From: Microbulbifer sp. YPW16
GTDB lineage: Bacteria > Pseudomonadota > Gammaproteobacteria > Pseudomonadales > Cellvibrionaceae
Direction: 5' to 3'
NCBI RefSeq assembly: GCF_021290385.1
Contig: NZ_CP089928.1
Coordinates: 976,501 to 1,040,500, forward strand
Length of the DNA: 64,000 nucleotides
Shown: positions 48,972-58,564 of the stretch, piece by piece
Numbering within the stretch: the first letter of the stretch is position 1
How the letters are laid out: each line of letters starts with the position of its first letter
Position numbers and translations under genes: made by a program
Notes under the pieces: generated by a model
Databases searched by the model: none
Seen by the model: only the letters and a program-made list of their open reading frames with translations
Told to the model about the DNA's origin: nothing

Positions 48972-49197
48972 ACAAGTCCCTGCCCGGCACCAGCATGTTT
49001 CAATGCTGGCGCTGCCGATTCAACGCCCCGGCCGATTACCCATCGGGTTCGAGAATTGTAGTCGGGCGGCAGGGTGCTGGGGCGAAGCACGCCAGTGCGT
49101 TTTGCGACGGCAAGCCACACCGGAACCATCCAGCAGGATTTACCGGCTGTCACGGGCCGATGTGGCGCCGGGACCGACGCCCCATGAGGGAGCCGAG

Positions 49198-50436
49198 CTA
49201 TCGGCCGGCGGTGGACCCGGCGGAACTGAGCGCCGAGGTGGCATCGGTGACGCCATCGCGCTCGCGCAAGGCAAATCGCAGCACAGCCCAGCCGATGACA
49301 CCTGACATCAGGGACCCCAGCAGGATGCCAACACGCTCATCAAAGAAGCGGTCCACGCCCGACTCCTCAAACGCCAGGGAGCCGATAAACAGGCTCATGG
49401 TGAATCCAATACCGCAGGTCACACCGACGCCGTATAGCGTCAGCCAGGACATATCACCGGGCAGGCGGGCGATGCCCAGTCGTACGCCCAGCCAGCACAG
49501 GGAAAAGATCCCCACCTGGTTGCCGACAAATAAGCCCAGTGCGATACCCACCGGCACCCCGTGGAAAACGTAGTCCGCATCCATGTTGTCAAAACTCACG
49601 CCGGCATTGGCGAAGGCGAACAGGGGGAGAATCAGGAAAGTCACCATCGGGTGAATCTCGTGCTCCAGGTGCCTCAGTGGTGAGAAGCCCTCCCGGTGAC
49701 GGGAATGCAGCGGGATAAACATCGCCAGCAGCACACCGGCAAGTGTCGCGTGCACGCCGCTCTTCAAAAGGGAGGCCCACATCACCAACCCCACCGCCAG
49801 GTAGATCCGGCGCTTCTCCACCCGCGCTGCGACCAGCGCCGCCAGGACCAGGATGCACCCGGCCGCAGTTGCCAGCGCCACCAGAGAGATATTGTCGGTA
49901 TAAAAGAATGCGATAATCAGGATGGCGCCGACATCATCAAAGATGGCAAGTGATGCCAGGAACACCTTTGCCGATCGCGGTACCCGGGAGCCCAGTAGCG
50001 ACAGCACACCCAGGGCAAAGGCGATATCCGTGGCTGCCGGCACCGCCCATCCCTCCAGGGCGAGCGGGTCATCCCAGTTGAAAAAAACGTAAATCAGTGC
50101 CGGGAACAGCATCCCCCCGACCGCCCCGAGCGCCGGCAACACCACCCGCGAGGGCTCTGAAAGCTCTCCCTCCAGTAACTCGCGCTTCAGCTCCAGGCCG
50201 ATCAGGAAGAAGAAAACCGCCATCAGGCCGTCGTTTACCCACAGCAGAAGCGGCTTGTCGATGGCGAAGCCGCCCACCCGAACTTCGACCGGCGTCTGTA
50301 ACAGCAGGTCGTAATACGAATGCAGTGGTGAATTGGCAATGAGGATCGCCAACAGTGCCATCAGTATCAGCAATATTCCCCCGGCAGACTCCATACGAAA
50401 GAATCGCTGCAGCAGCCCCGCTATGGAATGGCTCAT
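49198..50436 (-). CDS. nhaA: Na+/H+ antiporter NhaA
   Basis: 412 residues with 11–12 helices. LAIFDDVGAILIIAFFYTD contains the adjacent Asp pair of the Na+ site, VPAATDIAFALGVLSLLG the conserved Asp of helix 4, and FANAGVSF the later signature. Exchanges Na+ for H+ across the inner membrane, pH-controlled. It ends 226 bases before mrpA on the same strand, so two kinds of sodium export are encoded side by side. The gap shows no gene. Confidence 0.95.
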   Translation of the reverse strand: MSHSIAGLLQRFFRMESAGGILLILMALLAILIANSPLHSYYDLLLQTPVEVRVGGFAIDKPLLLWVNDGLMAVFFFLIGLELKRELLEGELSEPSRVVLPALGAVGGMLFPALIYVFFNWDDPLALEGWAVPAATDIAFALGVLSLLGSRVPRSAKVFLASLAIFDDVGAILIIAFFYTDNISLVALATAAGCILVLAALVAARVEKRRIYLAVGLVMWASLLKSGVHATLAGVLLAMFIPLHSRHREGFSPLRHLEHEIHPMVTFLILPLFAFANAGVSFDNMDADYVFHGVPVGIALGLFVGNQVGIFSLCWLGVRLGIARLPGDMSWLTLYGVGVTCGIGFTMSLFIGSLAFEESGVDRFFDERVGILLGSLMSGVIGWAVLRFALRERDGVTDATSALSSAGSTAGR

Positions 50437-50600
50437 TCCTCCTCCCCTTAAAGTTCCTCCAAAGCCGGTGTATACGCACGGCAGACCATTTTGGAGCAGC
50501 TAAGGGTGCAAAAAAGAACGCACAATTACCCTGCTGTCACGGTGGTGATTGACGTGCCGTTAGCTGTTAGGCTCTCCGTACCCCAGCCTGGACCCAGAGA

Positions 50601-51563
50601 ATGTCTACATCCGCCTTTGTCACTATTGCCGTTTTTATCCTGGTCGCAATCTCCCTCTACCAGCGTTTCCACAGTGAGGGGGCACGCAAGCGGGATCAGC
50701 AGGCCCGCCCTGGCACCGCGCCGGATACCGGACCCGGCACACTGAGAGGACCCACCCTGTCGCGGGAGGAGCTCGACGCCGCGCTGGAGCAGATCGACCG
50801 GCGCCTCGAGCAGTTCAGGCTTGAATACATCGCCATCAGCCCTCAGCCGAAACCGGCCCTGCACCCGTGGCAGAGCAAGTTCGGCGGCCGTCCCTACTGG
50901 CCCCGCGACCTGGACTATCCGCGGGCGGACAACGGCCGGTCACTGTTCCTGCTGGCGCAACTGAATTTTGAGGAGATCCCTGAGCTTCCCTCTTTCCCGG
51001 GGCTGCCGGACAGCGGCCTTTTGCAGTTCTTTATCACCGATGACGATCTGCTTGGCCTGCCGCTCGATGGCGCCGGAGCCGCCACCGGCAAAGCACACCG
51101 GGCGAGCAATTACCGCGTGGTTTACCACCCGGTGATCGAGCGCGACACGGCTGCGCTGGAACCGGATGTGCCGGACACCCGGGATGCCGAGTTCTTTCCC
51201 CTGCAGGATGAGTATGCGCTCACATTCTCACGGGAATCCGGCCTGCCGGCCCTGGCTGACTACCGCTTCGGCCGTACCGGTATCGACCTCTCCAGCCTGC
51301 CCGACGAGGTCATGGACGAGCTATTCGACCGCAACGAGGCCGACGGCAGCCGCATCGGTGGTTACGCCAACTTCACCCAGGATGACCCGCGCGAAGGGGA
51401 AACGGAAAATGCCTGGCCCCTGCTGTTCCAGATGGACAGCGAAAGCCGTGAGGGGGTGGAAATCCTGTGGGGTGACGCCGGGGTGGGCAATTTCTTTATT
51501 CGCCCCCAGGACCTGGCCCGGCGCGACTTCAGCCGGGTCTGGTACAACTGGGACTGCTGCTAG
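50601..51563 (+). CDS. DUF1963 (YwqG-like) protein with N-terminal anchor
   Basis: 320 residues. One N-terminal membrane helix (SAFVTIAVFILVAISLYQRF) is followed by a linker and a YwqG/DUF1963 domain: KFGGRPYWPRD, LFLLAQLNFEEIPELPSFPGLPDSGLLQFFI and the C-terminal GYANFTQDDPRE. The family is widespread and of unknown biochemical function; it is sometimes fused to ankyrin or toxin-associated domains. Divergent from nhaA and convergent with the M42-like gene. Confidence 0.83.
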   Translation: MSTSAFVTIAVFILVAISLYQRFHSEGARKRDQQARPGTAPDTGPGTLRGPTLSREELDAALEQIDRRLEQFRLEYIAISPQPKPALHPWQSKFGGRPYWPRDLDYPRADNGRSLFLLAQLNFEEIPELPSFPGLPDSGLLQFFITDDDLLGLPLDGAGAATGKAHRASNYRVVYHPVIERDTAALEPDVPDTRDAEFFPLQDEYALTFSRESGLPALADYRFGRTGIDLSSLPDEVMDELFDRNEADGSRIGGYANFTQDDPREGETENAWPLLFQMDSESREGVEILWGDAGVGNFFIRPQDLARRDFSRVWYNWDCC

Positions 51564-51572
51564 GGAGGCAGC

Positions 51573-52637
51573 TCAGCAGGCGCCGGCCGCTCGCGCCACC
51601 AGGTACAGCAACCGGCTGAACGCCGCGTTGCTCTCCACCGAGGCAGACTCCTCCATGGTGTGGTAACCGGTAGTGGGCACCTGCAGGGTGGTACCCTGCA
51701 CAAAGCCCTCGGAAGCCGCCACAATCCGGCCCAGCTCGGTACTGCCCAGTGACTGCGGCTCCTGGCCCGCGGCCTCCGCCCGGCGATTCAGCTCCTCGAT
51801 ATAGGCATCCTTGTAGCCGTAGGCAATGCCGTGCTCCCGGCACAGAGCCTCGAGCATGGTGGTGGTGGGCCCGTGGAAAGCCGCGTTGGCATCGCACCGG
51901 CGCAGGGCCACCTGCTGCTGGTCGGCCGTGGCACGGTCCGGGTAGGGACTGGTATCCACCACAATCAGCCGGTCAGTGCCGCCGTTGAAGCGGCGGAACC
52001 ACTCCAGCAGGTAGCGCCAGCTGCTACCGGACTCCTCCTGGGCGGTGAAAAAGGCAGTCCCCTGGAACCCCAGGGAAAACAGGTGCACCAGGTGGGCCAC
52101 CGTGAGTACATTGTCGAGCTGCGCGCTCAGGATGCCATCCCCGACGGTCAGCCCATCACGAAATGCCACCGGCGTACCGGCTACCAGGTGATCGAGGCCA
52201 TTCACCTCGAATATCAGGTTATTGCGGTACTCGCACACGTAGGCGCGGTCGATCTCGCCGCTGCCGAGATAGGAGCCGGACCAGGGCTCGTAAGCCGTCA
52301 CCGGCACCCCGTGGAACCGGTCGACGATCTTCCGCATCAGCTTTTCGGAAACCGAGTTGCCCAGCAGGTCGGAGCGGCGCCCGGCAACAAAAGCGGCATA
52401 CTGGAATTCATTGGGGCCGGTACAGATCAGGCCGTGGCGATCGGCATGGGCGGAAAACATCACCGACTCCGGCTCGCGCCCCCGTGCCACCAGCAGCCCC
52501 TCATACCAGGTGACCTCGGCACCCCGTTCCTCCAGCTCCCGCTGGAGTACCCGGAAGAATGCGTGCTCTGCACCCACCACGCTGGGGCTACGCACCAGCA
52601 GCTTGAGCAAATCGATAAACTCGTCCGGCTTCTGCAT
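51573..52637 (-). CDS. M42-like metallopeptidase
   Basis: 354 residues. Metal-ligand motifs in the order of M42/M20-type aminopeptidases are present: FSAHADRHG near residue 70, GDGILSAQLDN near residue 165, FTAQEESGSSW near residue 197, VVDTSPYPD near residue 225 and GYHTMEES near residue 324. A PDZ-like insert domain lies between the first and second. Members are dinuclear-metal aminopeptidases, cytoplasmic. The HADxxG form of the first motif (usual HxDE) makes it a diverged branch, so peptidase activity is likely but its substrate unknown. Confidence 0.75.
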   Translation of the reverse strand: MQKPDEFIDLLKLLVRSPSVVGAEHAFFRVLQRELEERGAEVTWYEGLLVARGREPESVMFSAHADRHGLICTGPNEFQYAAFVAGRRSDLLGNSVSEKLMRKIVDRFHGVPVTAYEPWSGSYLGSGEIDRAYVCEYRNNLIFEVNGLDHLVAGTPVAFRDGLTVGDGILSAQLDNVLTVAHLVHLFSLGFQGTAFFTAQEESGSSWRYLLEWFRRFNGGTDRLIVVDTSPYPDRATADQQQVALRRCDANAAFHGPTTTMLEALCREHGIAYGYKDAYIEELNRRAEAAGQEPQSLGSTELGRIVAASEGFVQGTTLQVPTTGYHTMEESASVESNAAFSRLLYLVARAAGAC

Positions 52638-52675
52638 GTGTCACAGCCTCCGTATTGTTGTTGGCCCGGTAACAG

Positions 52676-53521
52676 TCAGTCCGGCAGCGCCGGCGCAACC
52701 AGGCCGTTTTTTCCGGCCCCAGCCACTGGCTGCCCGCCCCGGGCGCCGATGCCCCGCACCCGGTTGACCAGCGATACCAGTACAAAGCTCAACAACATCA
52801 GCAGGTACCAGGAAGACAGCTTGGCCAGCGGCACCGGGTTCCAGCCGGCGGACTGGTTGGGGTAGATCCAGATGTTTACATAGGTAGCGATATTCTCCGC
52901 CAGCCAGATAAACAGCGCCACCAGCAACCACCCCAGCAACAGCGGCATATAGCGGTGCTCCCGCTCGACACGGAAATAGATCCGGGTACGCCAGAATAAC
53001 AGGACCGTTATCGCCAGCAACAGCCAGCGCAGGTCTGGCAGGAAATGATGGGTGAAGAAATTGAGGTAAATCAGGGCCACCAGCGCCACTGCCCAGTAAT
53101 GCCCCGGGTAATCGGTGAAGCGGAAATCAAAGATGCGCCATACCCGGGCGATATAGCTGCCGACCGCGCTGTACATAAAGCCGGTAAACAGGGGCACATT
53201 ACCCACGCCAAACACAAAGGCTTCCGGATATACCCAGGAGCCAATTGCATCCGCGGTCTTGAACAGCTCCATCACGGTGGCCACCAGGTGAAACACCACG
53301 ATCACCAGGGCCTCGCGCAGGGTCTCAAAGCGGAACAGCAGCAGGAACAGCTGGAAAGCCACCGCCGCCAGGAAAATAAAATCGTAACGGTGCAGGGATT
53401 CCAGCGGGTACCAGTAACGGGTAACGATCATCACCAGCAGCAGGAAGCCACCAAACATACAGGCGTAGGCCTGCTTGACGCCAAACAGCCACAGCTCCCT
53501 GATAAACACCGCCAAGCTCAT
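52676..53521 (-). CDS. DUF817 family membrane protein
   Basis: 281 residues with about eight helices. [22 protein letters not shown] at the start, [19 protein letters not shown] and [23 protein letters not shown] fit DUF817 (YoaT-like), a family of unknown function. The ATG at MSLAVF was chosen over one 12 codons upstream because it begins the first conserved segment. It lies 38 bases upstream of the M42-like gene on the same strand, so these may be co-transcribed. Confidence 0.82.
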   Translation of the reverse strand: MSLAVFIRELWLFGVKQAYACMFGGFLLLVMIVTRYWYPLESLHRYDFIFLAAVAFQLFLLLFRFETLREALVIVVFHLVATVMELFKTADAIGSWVYPEAFVFGVGNVPLFTGFMYSAVGSYIARVWRIFDFRFTDYPGHYWAVALVALIYLNFFTHHFLPDLRWLLLAITVLLFWRTRIYFRVEREHRYMPLLLGWLLVALFIWLAENIATYVNIWIYPNQSAGWNPVPLAKLSSWYLLMLLSFVLVSLVNRVRGIGARGGQPVAGAGKNGLVAPALPD

Positions 53522-53749
53522 ACCGCCCCCTCTAAACTGCCGGTCTGTGCCGACCATTGCCCCAAGTTTCCCCTCACTTCATGGCAGGTGCAAGCAGGCG
53601 GGGCGATGCCGCCATGGTGATGGCCGAGTATGGCAAGCGGATACCCCGGTCACCCTGGCCTCACCTGTTCCACGCTGCAAGCTGCCTTGCGTCCCTCCCC
53701 GCTGGTCGCGCACTCCCGGTCAGCTTGTGCTCGGCTGCCCCAACCAGGC

Positions 53750-54172
53750 TTATCGACATCGGAGAATATAGGTGGCAATTGAACAGTCATACGCCAGGCA
53801 CAGGAAGCCGTAGGCGAGCGGGATTTCAGTCAGGGGAAGCCCGATGCCAACGCCAGCAACTGCCCAGGCTTCGTGCAGCAAGTCCCAGAGCCCGTGCAGC
53901 AGGTACCCGGCCACCAGGGCGCCGGCGAACCGCAAGCCCAACAGCCCCAGCAAGCCGAATCCGGCCGCGGCAACCAGTTCTGTTGGCCAGCTGGCGGGGT
54001 TGGTGAAGTATACGCTGAACACGGGATAGAAGACGGCGATCAGGATTAACAGCAGGCTATAGAAAACCCACTCGCCCACTCCGGCAAACAGGCGCCCGGA
54101 AATGGCAATGGTACCCGCTGCCGCAAGTATCCCCAGTGATACATACAGCGCAATAATGGCCACAAACGCCAT
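53750..54172 (-). CDS. Small integral membrane protein (hypothetical, possibly DUF6010)
   Basis: 140 residues, four to five helices. LLHGLWDLLHEAWAV near residue 91 with two His residues is the most distinctive part and recalls DUF6010 proteins; I am not sure of this assignment. The bases between it and the DUF817 start (53522–53749) hold no gene that I can support. It precedes the catalase gene region only by position, with no overlap. Confidence 0.62.
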   Translation of the reverse strand: MAFVAIIALYVSLGILAAAGTIAISGRLFAGVGEWVFYSLLLILIAVFYPVFSVYFTNPASWPTELVAAAGFGLLGLLGLRFAGALVAGYLLHGLWDLLHEAWAVAGVGIGLPLTEIPLAYGFLCLAYDCSIATYILRCR

Positions 54173-54255
54173 ATCAGCTTCCCGGTAATCGATCCCTTGC
54201 TATCAGCGATGGAGGTGGGCACCCGTATCCGGGGTTCCTCCGGAATAGGGACTTG

Positions 54256-55707
54256 TCAGGCTTTCACTGCCTTCTCAATCCTGTCACCTATATCCTTGTC
54301 GATATTGCGCCAGTACCCGAAGGCCCGCTGCAGCACCTCATCCGTCACACCGGCCCTCAGGTGGCCCGCCACATTCGATACCAGGCGCTCGCGCTGGGCA
54401 TCGTCCATCACTTTGCGCACCAGGGTCCCGGCCTGCACAAAGTCGTCGTCCTCAGCATGGGGGGTGTAAGCGGCATGCATAAACTCGCCGCTGGCGGACC
54501 ACTTCTCCCGGTAGGGATATTGCCCCCCGTCCGCAGCCGGGCCGCCCTTGGAATTGGGCGCGTAGACCGGGTCAGATACTTTCTGCACCCGCATGGCGCC
54601 ATCCTTGCTGTAACTGTGCACCGGACACTTTGGCGCATTGACCGGGATCTGCTTGTAGTTGACCCCCAGACGTGCACGGTGGGCATCAGCATAGGAAAAC
54701 ACCCGGCCCAGCAGCATCTTGTCCGGGCTGAAGCCGATACCGGGGACCGTATTGTTAACTTCGAACGCGGCCTGCTCTATCTCGGTATGGAAGTCGGTGG
54801 GATTTTTATTCAGCACGAGCTTGCCCACTTCCTGCAACGGATAGTCGTCGTGTGGCCAGACCTTGGTCAGGTCGAACGGGTTGAAACGGTATTTCTCCGC
54901 CTCATCGAATGGCATCAGCTGGACCTTGAGCGTCCAGCTGGGGTAGTCGCCCCCGGCAATGGCATCGAACAGGTCGCGGCGGTGTACGTCGGCGTCTTCC
55001 CCGGCCAGCCGGTCTGCCTCTTCCTGGGTGAGGCATTCGATGCCCTGGTCAGTCTTGAAATGGTACTTGACCCAGAACCGCTCGCCATCCTTGTTCACCC
55101 ACATATAGGTATGGCTGGAGTAACCGTTCATATGCCGATAGCTTTTTGGGATGCCCCGGTCCCCCATCAGCCAGGTGACCTGGTGCGCGGTCTCTGGCGA
55201 CAGGGTCCAGAAGTCCCACTGCATATCGTGGTCCCGCAGGCCATTGTCGGCACGGCGCTTCTGGGAACGGATAAAGTGCTGGAACTTCATCGGGTCCCGC
55301 ACAAAGAACACCGGCGTATTATTGCCCACCAGGTCGTAGTTACCCTCGCTGGTGTAGAACTTCAGGGCAAAGCCCCGCGGATCCCGCCAGGTATCCGGGC
55401 TGCCCCGCTCCCCGGCCACCGTGGAAAAACGGATGACAGTATCGGTTTTGGTACCGGGCTGGAACACCGCCGCCCTGGTGTAGGCGGTCACATCCTGCGT
55501 CACCTCGAAATAGCCAAAGGCACCGGAACCCTTGGCATGGGGCTGGCGCTCCGGAATCCGCTCCCGGTTGAAGTTGGCCATCTGCTCGATCAGGTAATGG
55601 TCCTGCAGCAGGATCGGGCCATCCGGCCCAACGGTAAGGGAGTATTCGTCACTGGGCACCGGCATGCCGGCATCATTGGTGGTGGGCTTGCGGTCGTCCT
55701 TGCTCAC
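54256..55707 (-). CDS. katA: Monofunctional haem catalase (small-subunit KatA type)
   Basis: 483 residues from a GTG start. [21 protein letters not shown] holds the essential His, [18 protein letters not shown] the essential Asn, and [14 protein letters not shown] the haem-ligand Tyr. Decomposes hydrogen peroxide in the cytosol. The start was placed at [12 protein letters not shown], which gives the normal length and has GAGGAT a few bases upstream; the open frame continues 59 codons further with non-catalase sequence. An OxyR site in the 176-base upstream gap was not recognised. Confidence 0.95.
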   Translation of the reverse strand: MSKDDRKPTTNDAGMPVPSDEYSLTVGPDGPILLQDHYLIEQMANFNRERIPERQPHAKGSGAFGYFEVTQDVTAYTRAAVFQPGTKTDTVIRFSTVAGERGSPDTWRDPRGFALKFYTSEGNYDLVGNNTPVFFVRDPMKFQHFIRSQKRRADNGLRDHDMQWDFWTLSPETAHQVTWLMGDRGIPKSYRHMNGYSSHTYMWVNKDGERFWVKYHFKTDQGIECLTQEEADRLAGEDADVHRRDLFDAIAGGDYPSWTLKVQLMPFDEAEKYRFNPFDLTKVWPHDDYPLQEVGKLVLNKNPTDFHTEIEQAAFEVNNTVPGIGFSPDKMLLGRVFSYADAHRARLGVNYKQIPVNAPKCPVHSYSKDGAMRVQKVSDPVYAPNSKGGPAADGGQYPYREKWSASGEFMHAAYTPHAEDDDFVQAGTLVRKVMDDAQRERLVSNVAGHLRAGVTDEVLQRAFGYWRNIDKDIGDRIEKAVKA

Positions 55708-55883
55708 GGGTCTTATCCTCGGGATCGAAATGGCGGGGGAGATTGCTAGGGGTAACATAGCCCAGCCGCACCGGGAGCAAGTGGCAAAAGGCGCACAACA
55801 ACCGTTGCCCTGCCCGGCCCACCAGCGGCCTGGGCTACAGGGGCGGGCCTCGTCTGGCTCGGTGCGGACGCACAGCTGCCTCA

Positions 55884-56486
55884 TCAGCGGCCAGTGTGGG
55901 ATTCACCAGCCTCAATAAGAATTTGAATACCACCGCGACAAACCACCATCGCGATGACGAGGCCAACCACAAGGTCGGGATAGCGACTGTCCAGCAGCCA
56001 TACCAGCCCCGCGGACACAATAACGCCCAGGTTGGCGATCACGTCATTGGCAGAAAAGATCAGGGAAGCCCGCATATGTATCCCGGCGTGGCGCTGGCGT
56101 GCAACCAATAGCAGGCAGGCCACATTGGCAACCAGCGCCACGATGCCCATCCCCGCCATCAGGCCGCTGGTTGGTTCGCTGCCCAGCAGGAAACGGCGAA
56201 GCACATCGAGCAGCACCAGCCCCGCCAGGGTAACCTGCAGTACTCCACTGAGGCGTGCGGCACGCCGCTTAAGCTGACTGCCCCTGCCCACCGCATAAAG
56301 ACTGATGGCGTATACGGTGGCATCGGCGAGCATATCGAGGGAATCGGCAATCAGCGCCGTTGATTCCGCCAGCACACCGGTCAGGAGCTCAATCACAAAC
56401 ATCACGGCGTTGATGGCGAGAACGGCGATCAGCGTCCCCCGTTCACGCCCGGCACTGGCATCCAGCTCTTCATCACACCCTGTCAT
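55884..56486 (-). CDS. Short cation diffusion facilitator-type transporter
   Basis: 200 residues with six helices. [23 protein letters not shown] in helix 2 and [18 protein letters not shown] in helix 5 carry the Asp/Asn residues of the CDF metal site. It lacks the cytoplasmic C-terminal domain of CzcD/FieF and the His-rich loop; stand-alone short forms are a known branch. Probably exports Zn2+, Co2+ or a similar ion across the inner membrane. It lies upstream of katA on the same strand. Confidence 0.82.
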   Translation of the reverse strand: MTGCDEELDASAGRERGTLIAVLAINAVMFVIELLTGVLAESTALIADSLDMLADATVYAISLYAVGRGSQLKRRAARLSGVLQVTLAGLVLLDVLRRFLLGSEPTSGLMAGMGIVALVANVACLLLVARQRHAGIHMRASLIFSANDVIANLGVIVSAGLVWLLDSRYPDLVVGLVIAMVVCRGGIQILIEAGESHTGR

Positions 56487-56666
56487 CTATACCCCGGCTA
56501 GCTGGTGCTGTATAAAACCCCCTGCCGCAACGCACTCATACAAGATACCCAAGGGTAAACCACCTGCAAATGCGTAGCTCTCACTATTCTGCGGCTAATA
56601 GTGCAAAAGAGCTGCAACCAGCCAGGCCAGCAGCGGTCACCCATTCGGCTACCCGGGTAGGTCTAC

Positions 56667-57035
56667 TTATCCTGCCGGGCCGGAAAATTCCTCCAGCGCT
56701 CTGATGGCGTGCGTGGCGTAAACCACGCTGGTTCCACCACCCATCAGTATCGCCACACCGAGTGCGTCGGCAATTTCCTCGCTGCTGGCGCCGGCTTCAA
56801 GCGCGTCATGTGTATGGTGCGCGATGCAGTCATCGCAATGTGTAGCAACGCTGATTGCCAGTGTTATCAGCTCCTTCGTTTTCGAATCGAGGGCGCCCCC
56901 AGACACCGCCGCCTTGTGCAAGTCCCAGAATGCACTCATTACCGCGGGCTGTGCCGATGACAGGGTGCGGGCGTGCTTTTCGAAGTTCTGTAACCTGTCG
57001 GGGTACCCACCAGCTTCTGGCGCTTTTTTAGTCAT
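56667..57035 (-). CDS. Carboxymuconolactone decarboxylase / AhpD-like protein
   Basis: 122 residues. CDDCIAHHTHDALEAGAS at residues 67–84 contains the AhpD redox motif Cys67-x-x-Cys70 and the following His73, and ALGVAILMGGGTSVVYATHA completes the all-helical fold. Members act as small alkylhydroperoxidases or, without known partners, as thiol-redox proteins. Near katA, so an oxidative-stress role is plausible. Confidence 0.9.
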   Translation of the reverse strand: MTKKAPEAGGYPDRLQNFEKHARTLSSAQPAVMSAFWDLHKAAVSGGALDSKTKELITLAISVATHCDDCIAHHTHDALEAGASSEEIADALGVAILMGGGTSVVYATHAIRALEEFSGPAG

Positions 57036-57456
57036 GGCTTATATCCTCACCGTGTATCAAAGCCGGAATACCTGCACAGATCCGGGGGCTTACGTCAAGA
57101 CTTGGCAAACGCCTTTCCGCTCAAAAGAGCTGGCGATGGCGCCGCTGCTACCCGGATCAAAAACAGGCAAGCTCACGCCAATGTAGTTGAAAACATGATC
57201 CCAGCCAGGACCTTGCAAGCGCCCACACGCCGGAGCCGGGCAGCACGGGGGCAAGTGGTGGGCTGAGGCTGCCTAATACTGTGCCCAGGATAAAAACCGC
57301 GCTTCGGCACGCCTGGGAGTCCGCACACCTTGCTGGAATCGCGCCCTTCCCGGATCTTCTCACCATGCTAGAAGGACTTTGATCCTTCCATTGGCCGCCG
57401 CTACCCAAAGCGCTGGAGCAATCTGCCTGCGATTATCATGCAATGGCTGCCATGGC
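57036..57456. other. Gene-free stretch at the boundary with the cassette region
   Basis: A 421-base gap between the AhpD-like gene and the first low-GC gene. No convincing gene on either strand, no attC-like palindrome and no terminator could be recognised. It marks the transition from core chromosomal genes to the integron-like region. Confidence 0.5.
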
Positions 57457-57837
57457 TCACGGAAGAAGCCACAGGGTAAGGGTAACCAGCAGAAAATATA
57501 GCAGCGACCCGAGAATAAACTTCCAGAACGCAGGGAAATAGCTCCTGCGGCCCGATTCCAGTACGATCATCCATGTTTTTCCGAATGAGACTCTTAGAAA
57601 GCGATAAACCGCCGCACCGAACAGGTAACTGAAGCCAACTATCATCCAGAAGCTCACGGAAAATCTTAAAATGTAATCAATTGTGTCACTAGAGGATTGC
57701 CAATCACCACTCATGAATTCTGCCAGCATCCAGTACTCCAGCAGGAACGACGGTGCCAACGCAAACAAAACCATGACTAGAACTAACAGCAACGCTATTG
57801 CCGATAGCCCAGTTATTACTCTTACTAAATAGCTCAT
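57457..57837 (-). CDS. Small membrane protein, hypothetical, distal end of the cassette array
   Basis: 126 residues with three hydrophobic stretches (ALLLVLVMVLFALAPSFLL, FSVSFWMIVGFSYLFGAAVY, FILGSLLYFLLVTLTLWLL). Base composition is clearly richer in A/T than the genes to its left, like the cassette genes to its right. It begins only 8 bases from the last attC-like palindrome but has none after its stop, so it is either the terminal cassette that lost its attC or a neighbouring chromosomal gene. No family recognised. Confidence 0.6.
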   Translation of the reverse strand: MSYLVRVITGLSAIALLLVLVMVLFALAPSFLLEYWMLAEFMSGDWQSSSDTIDYILRFSVSFWMIVGFSYLFGAAVYRFLRVSFGKTWMIVLESGRRSYFPAFWKFILGSLLYFLLVTLTLWLLP

Positions 57838-57845
57838 CTAGATTT

Positions 57846-57967
57846 CACATAATGCTGCCCGCAGAGGGCGATCTTCCCTATGCGCAGTTTACACGAAAAT
57901 GGGTGCGCAGCCGCCGCACAAAAATCGCACAAAGCAAGGCATCAGCTGCAGCTAGTTGTTGTTAGCC
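57846..57967 (-). repeat. attC site of integron cassette 1 (degenerate crossover core)
   Basis: A 122-base imperfect palindrome lies between two minus-strand genes. On the minus strand the left core reads GGCTAAC and the right core ATTATGT, where a functional core should read GTTRRRY; the G at the crossover is therefore changed to A. Its inner part (TATGCGCA, GGTGCGCAGC, CAGCTGCAGC) is closely similar to the attC at 63649. It may no longer recombine. Confidence 0.68.
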
Positions 57968-58510
57968 TACCAGATCGGTAGCACAACCCGGCGGTATCGC
58001 GCTATAAGGCAGCTTCTCAGAGCGCTTTTCCATCAACTGTAACTTCACAGAATTATAATTGAGCTCACCCTCGTCGCTGGCGGGAATGCTCAGTTCAACA
58101 AGAGCAAAGTTCCTTTTTTTATTCGTATAGTCTTTAATTTCCAGTTCAGTATACTGGCTTTGCCTCCAACCACATTCAAAACCGTAGTCACGCCATGTTT
58201 CATTGCCGTGATAAGGCAATATCTTAATATCCTTGGCCCCAATCACTCGATACGGGAAGAACTCATACGGTAGGTCCGGGCCGGTTGCAGAGGTCAGAAA
58301 GATATACCCGCAATCTTCATAACAGTGGTATTCGTAGAGCTCCTCAGCCTTAAAGAAGCGAATCCGGTTCTTGCTGTCTTTTACGGTATCTACAATCATT
58401 GTCAGATACTCGCCCAAGTCTACTTTATTATCGATTTTTTCAAGTGAGATACCTGGTTCAGATGCGATTGCTTGAGAGCACAAAAAAAATAGTACAAGTA
58501 GCTTCTTCAT
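57962..58510 (-). CDS. Cassette-encoded exported protein, hypothetical
   Basis: 182 residues with a signal peptide (MKKLLVLFFLCSQAIA, cleavage about residue 17). Four Cys residues (EYHCYEDCGY, FECGW, PGCATD) suggest disulfides. Its TAA stop is provided by the GTTA of the attC core, the usual compact form of a cassette. The promoter side has been separated from the next attC by the IS3-family insertion. I recognise no family; periplasmic or outer-membrane location is inferred from the signal. Confidence 0.72.
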   Translation of the reverse strand: MKKLLVLFFLCSQAIASEPGISLEKIDNKVDLGEYLTMIVDTVKDSKNRIRFFKAEELYEYHCYEDCGYIFLTSATGPDLPYEFFPYRVIGAKDIKILPYHGNETWRDYGFECGWRQSQYTELEIKDYTNKKRNFALVELSIPASDEGELNYNSVKLQLMEKRSEKLPYSAIPPGCATDLVG

Positions 58511-58564
58511 TTATTCCTCTGAGTCAAAAAAGGTGGCCTTACCCACAAAAAGTAGACACTATAA

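Noticed and set aside
57157-57408. 83-codon open frame in the gap before the cassette region
   Set aside because: No ribosome-binding site, Gly/Ser/Cys-rich composition like a chance frame.
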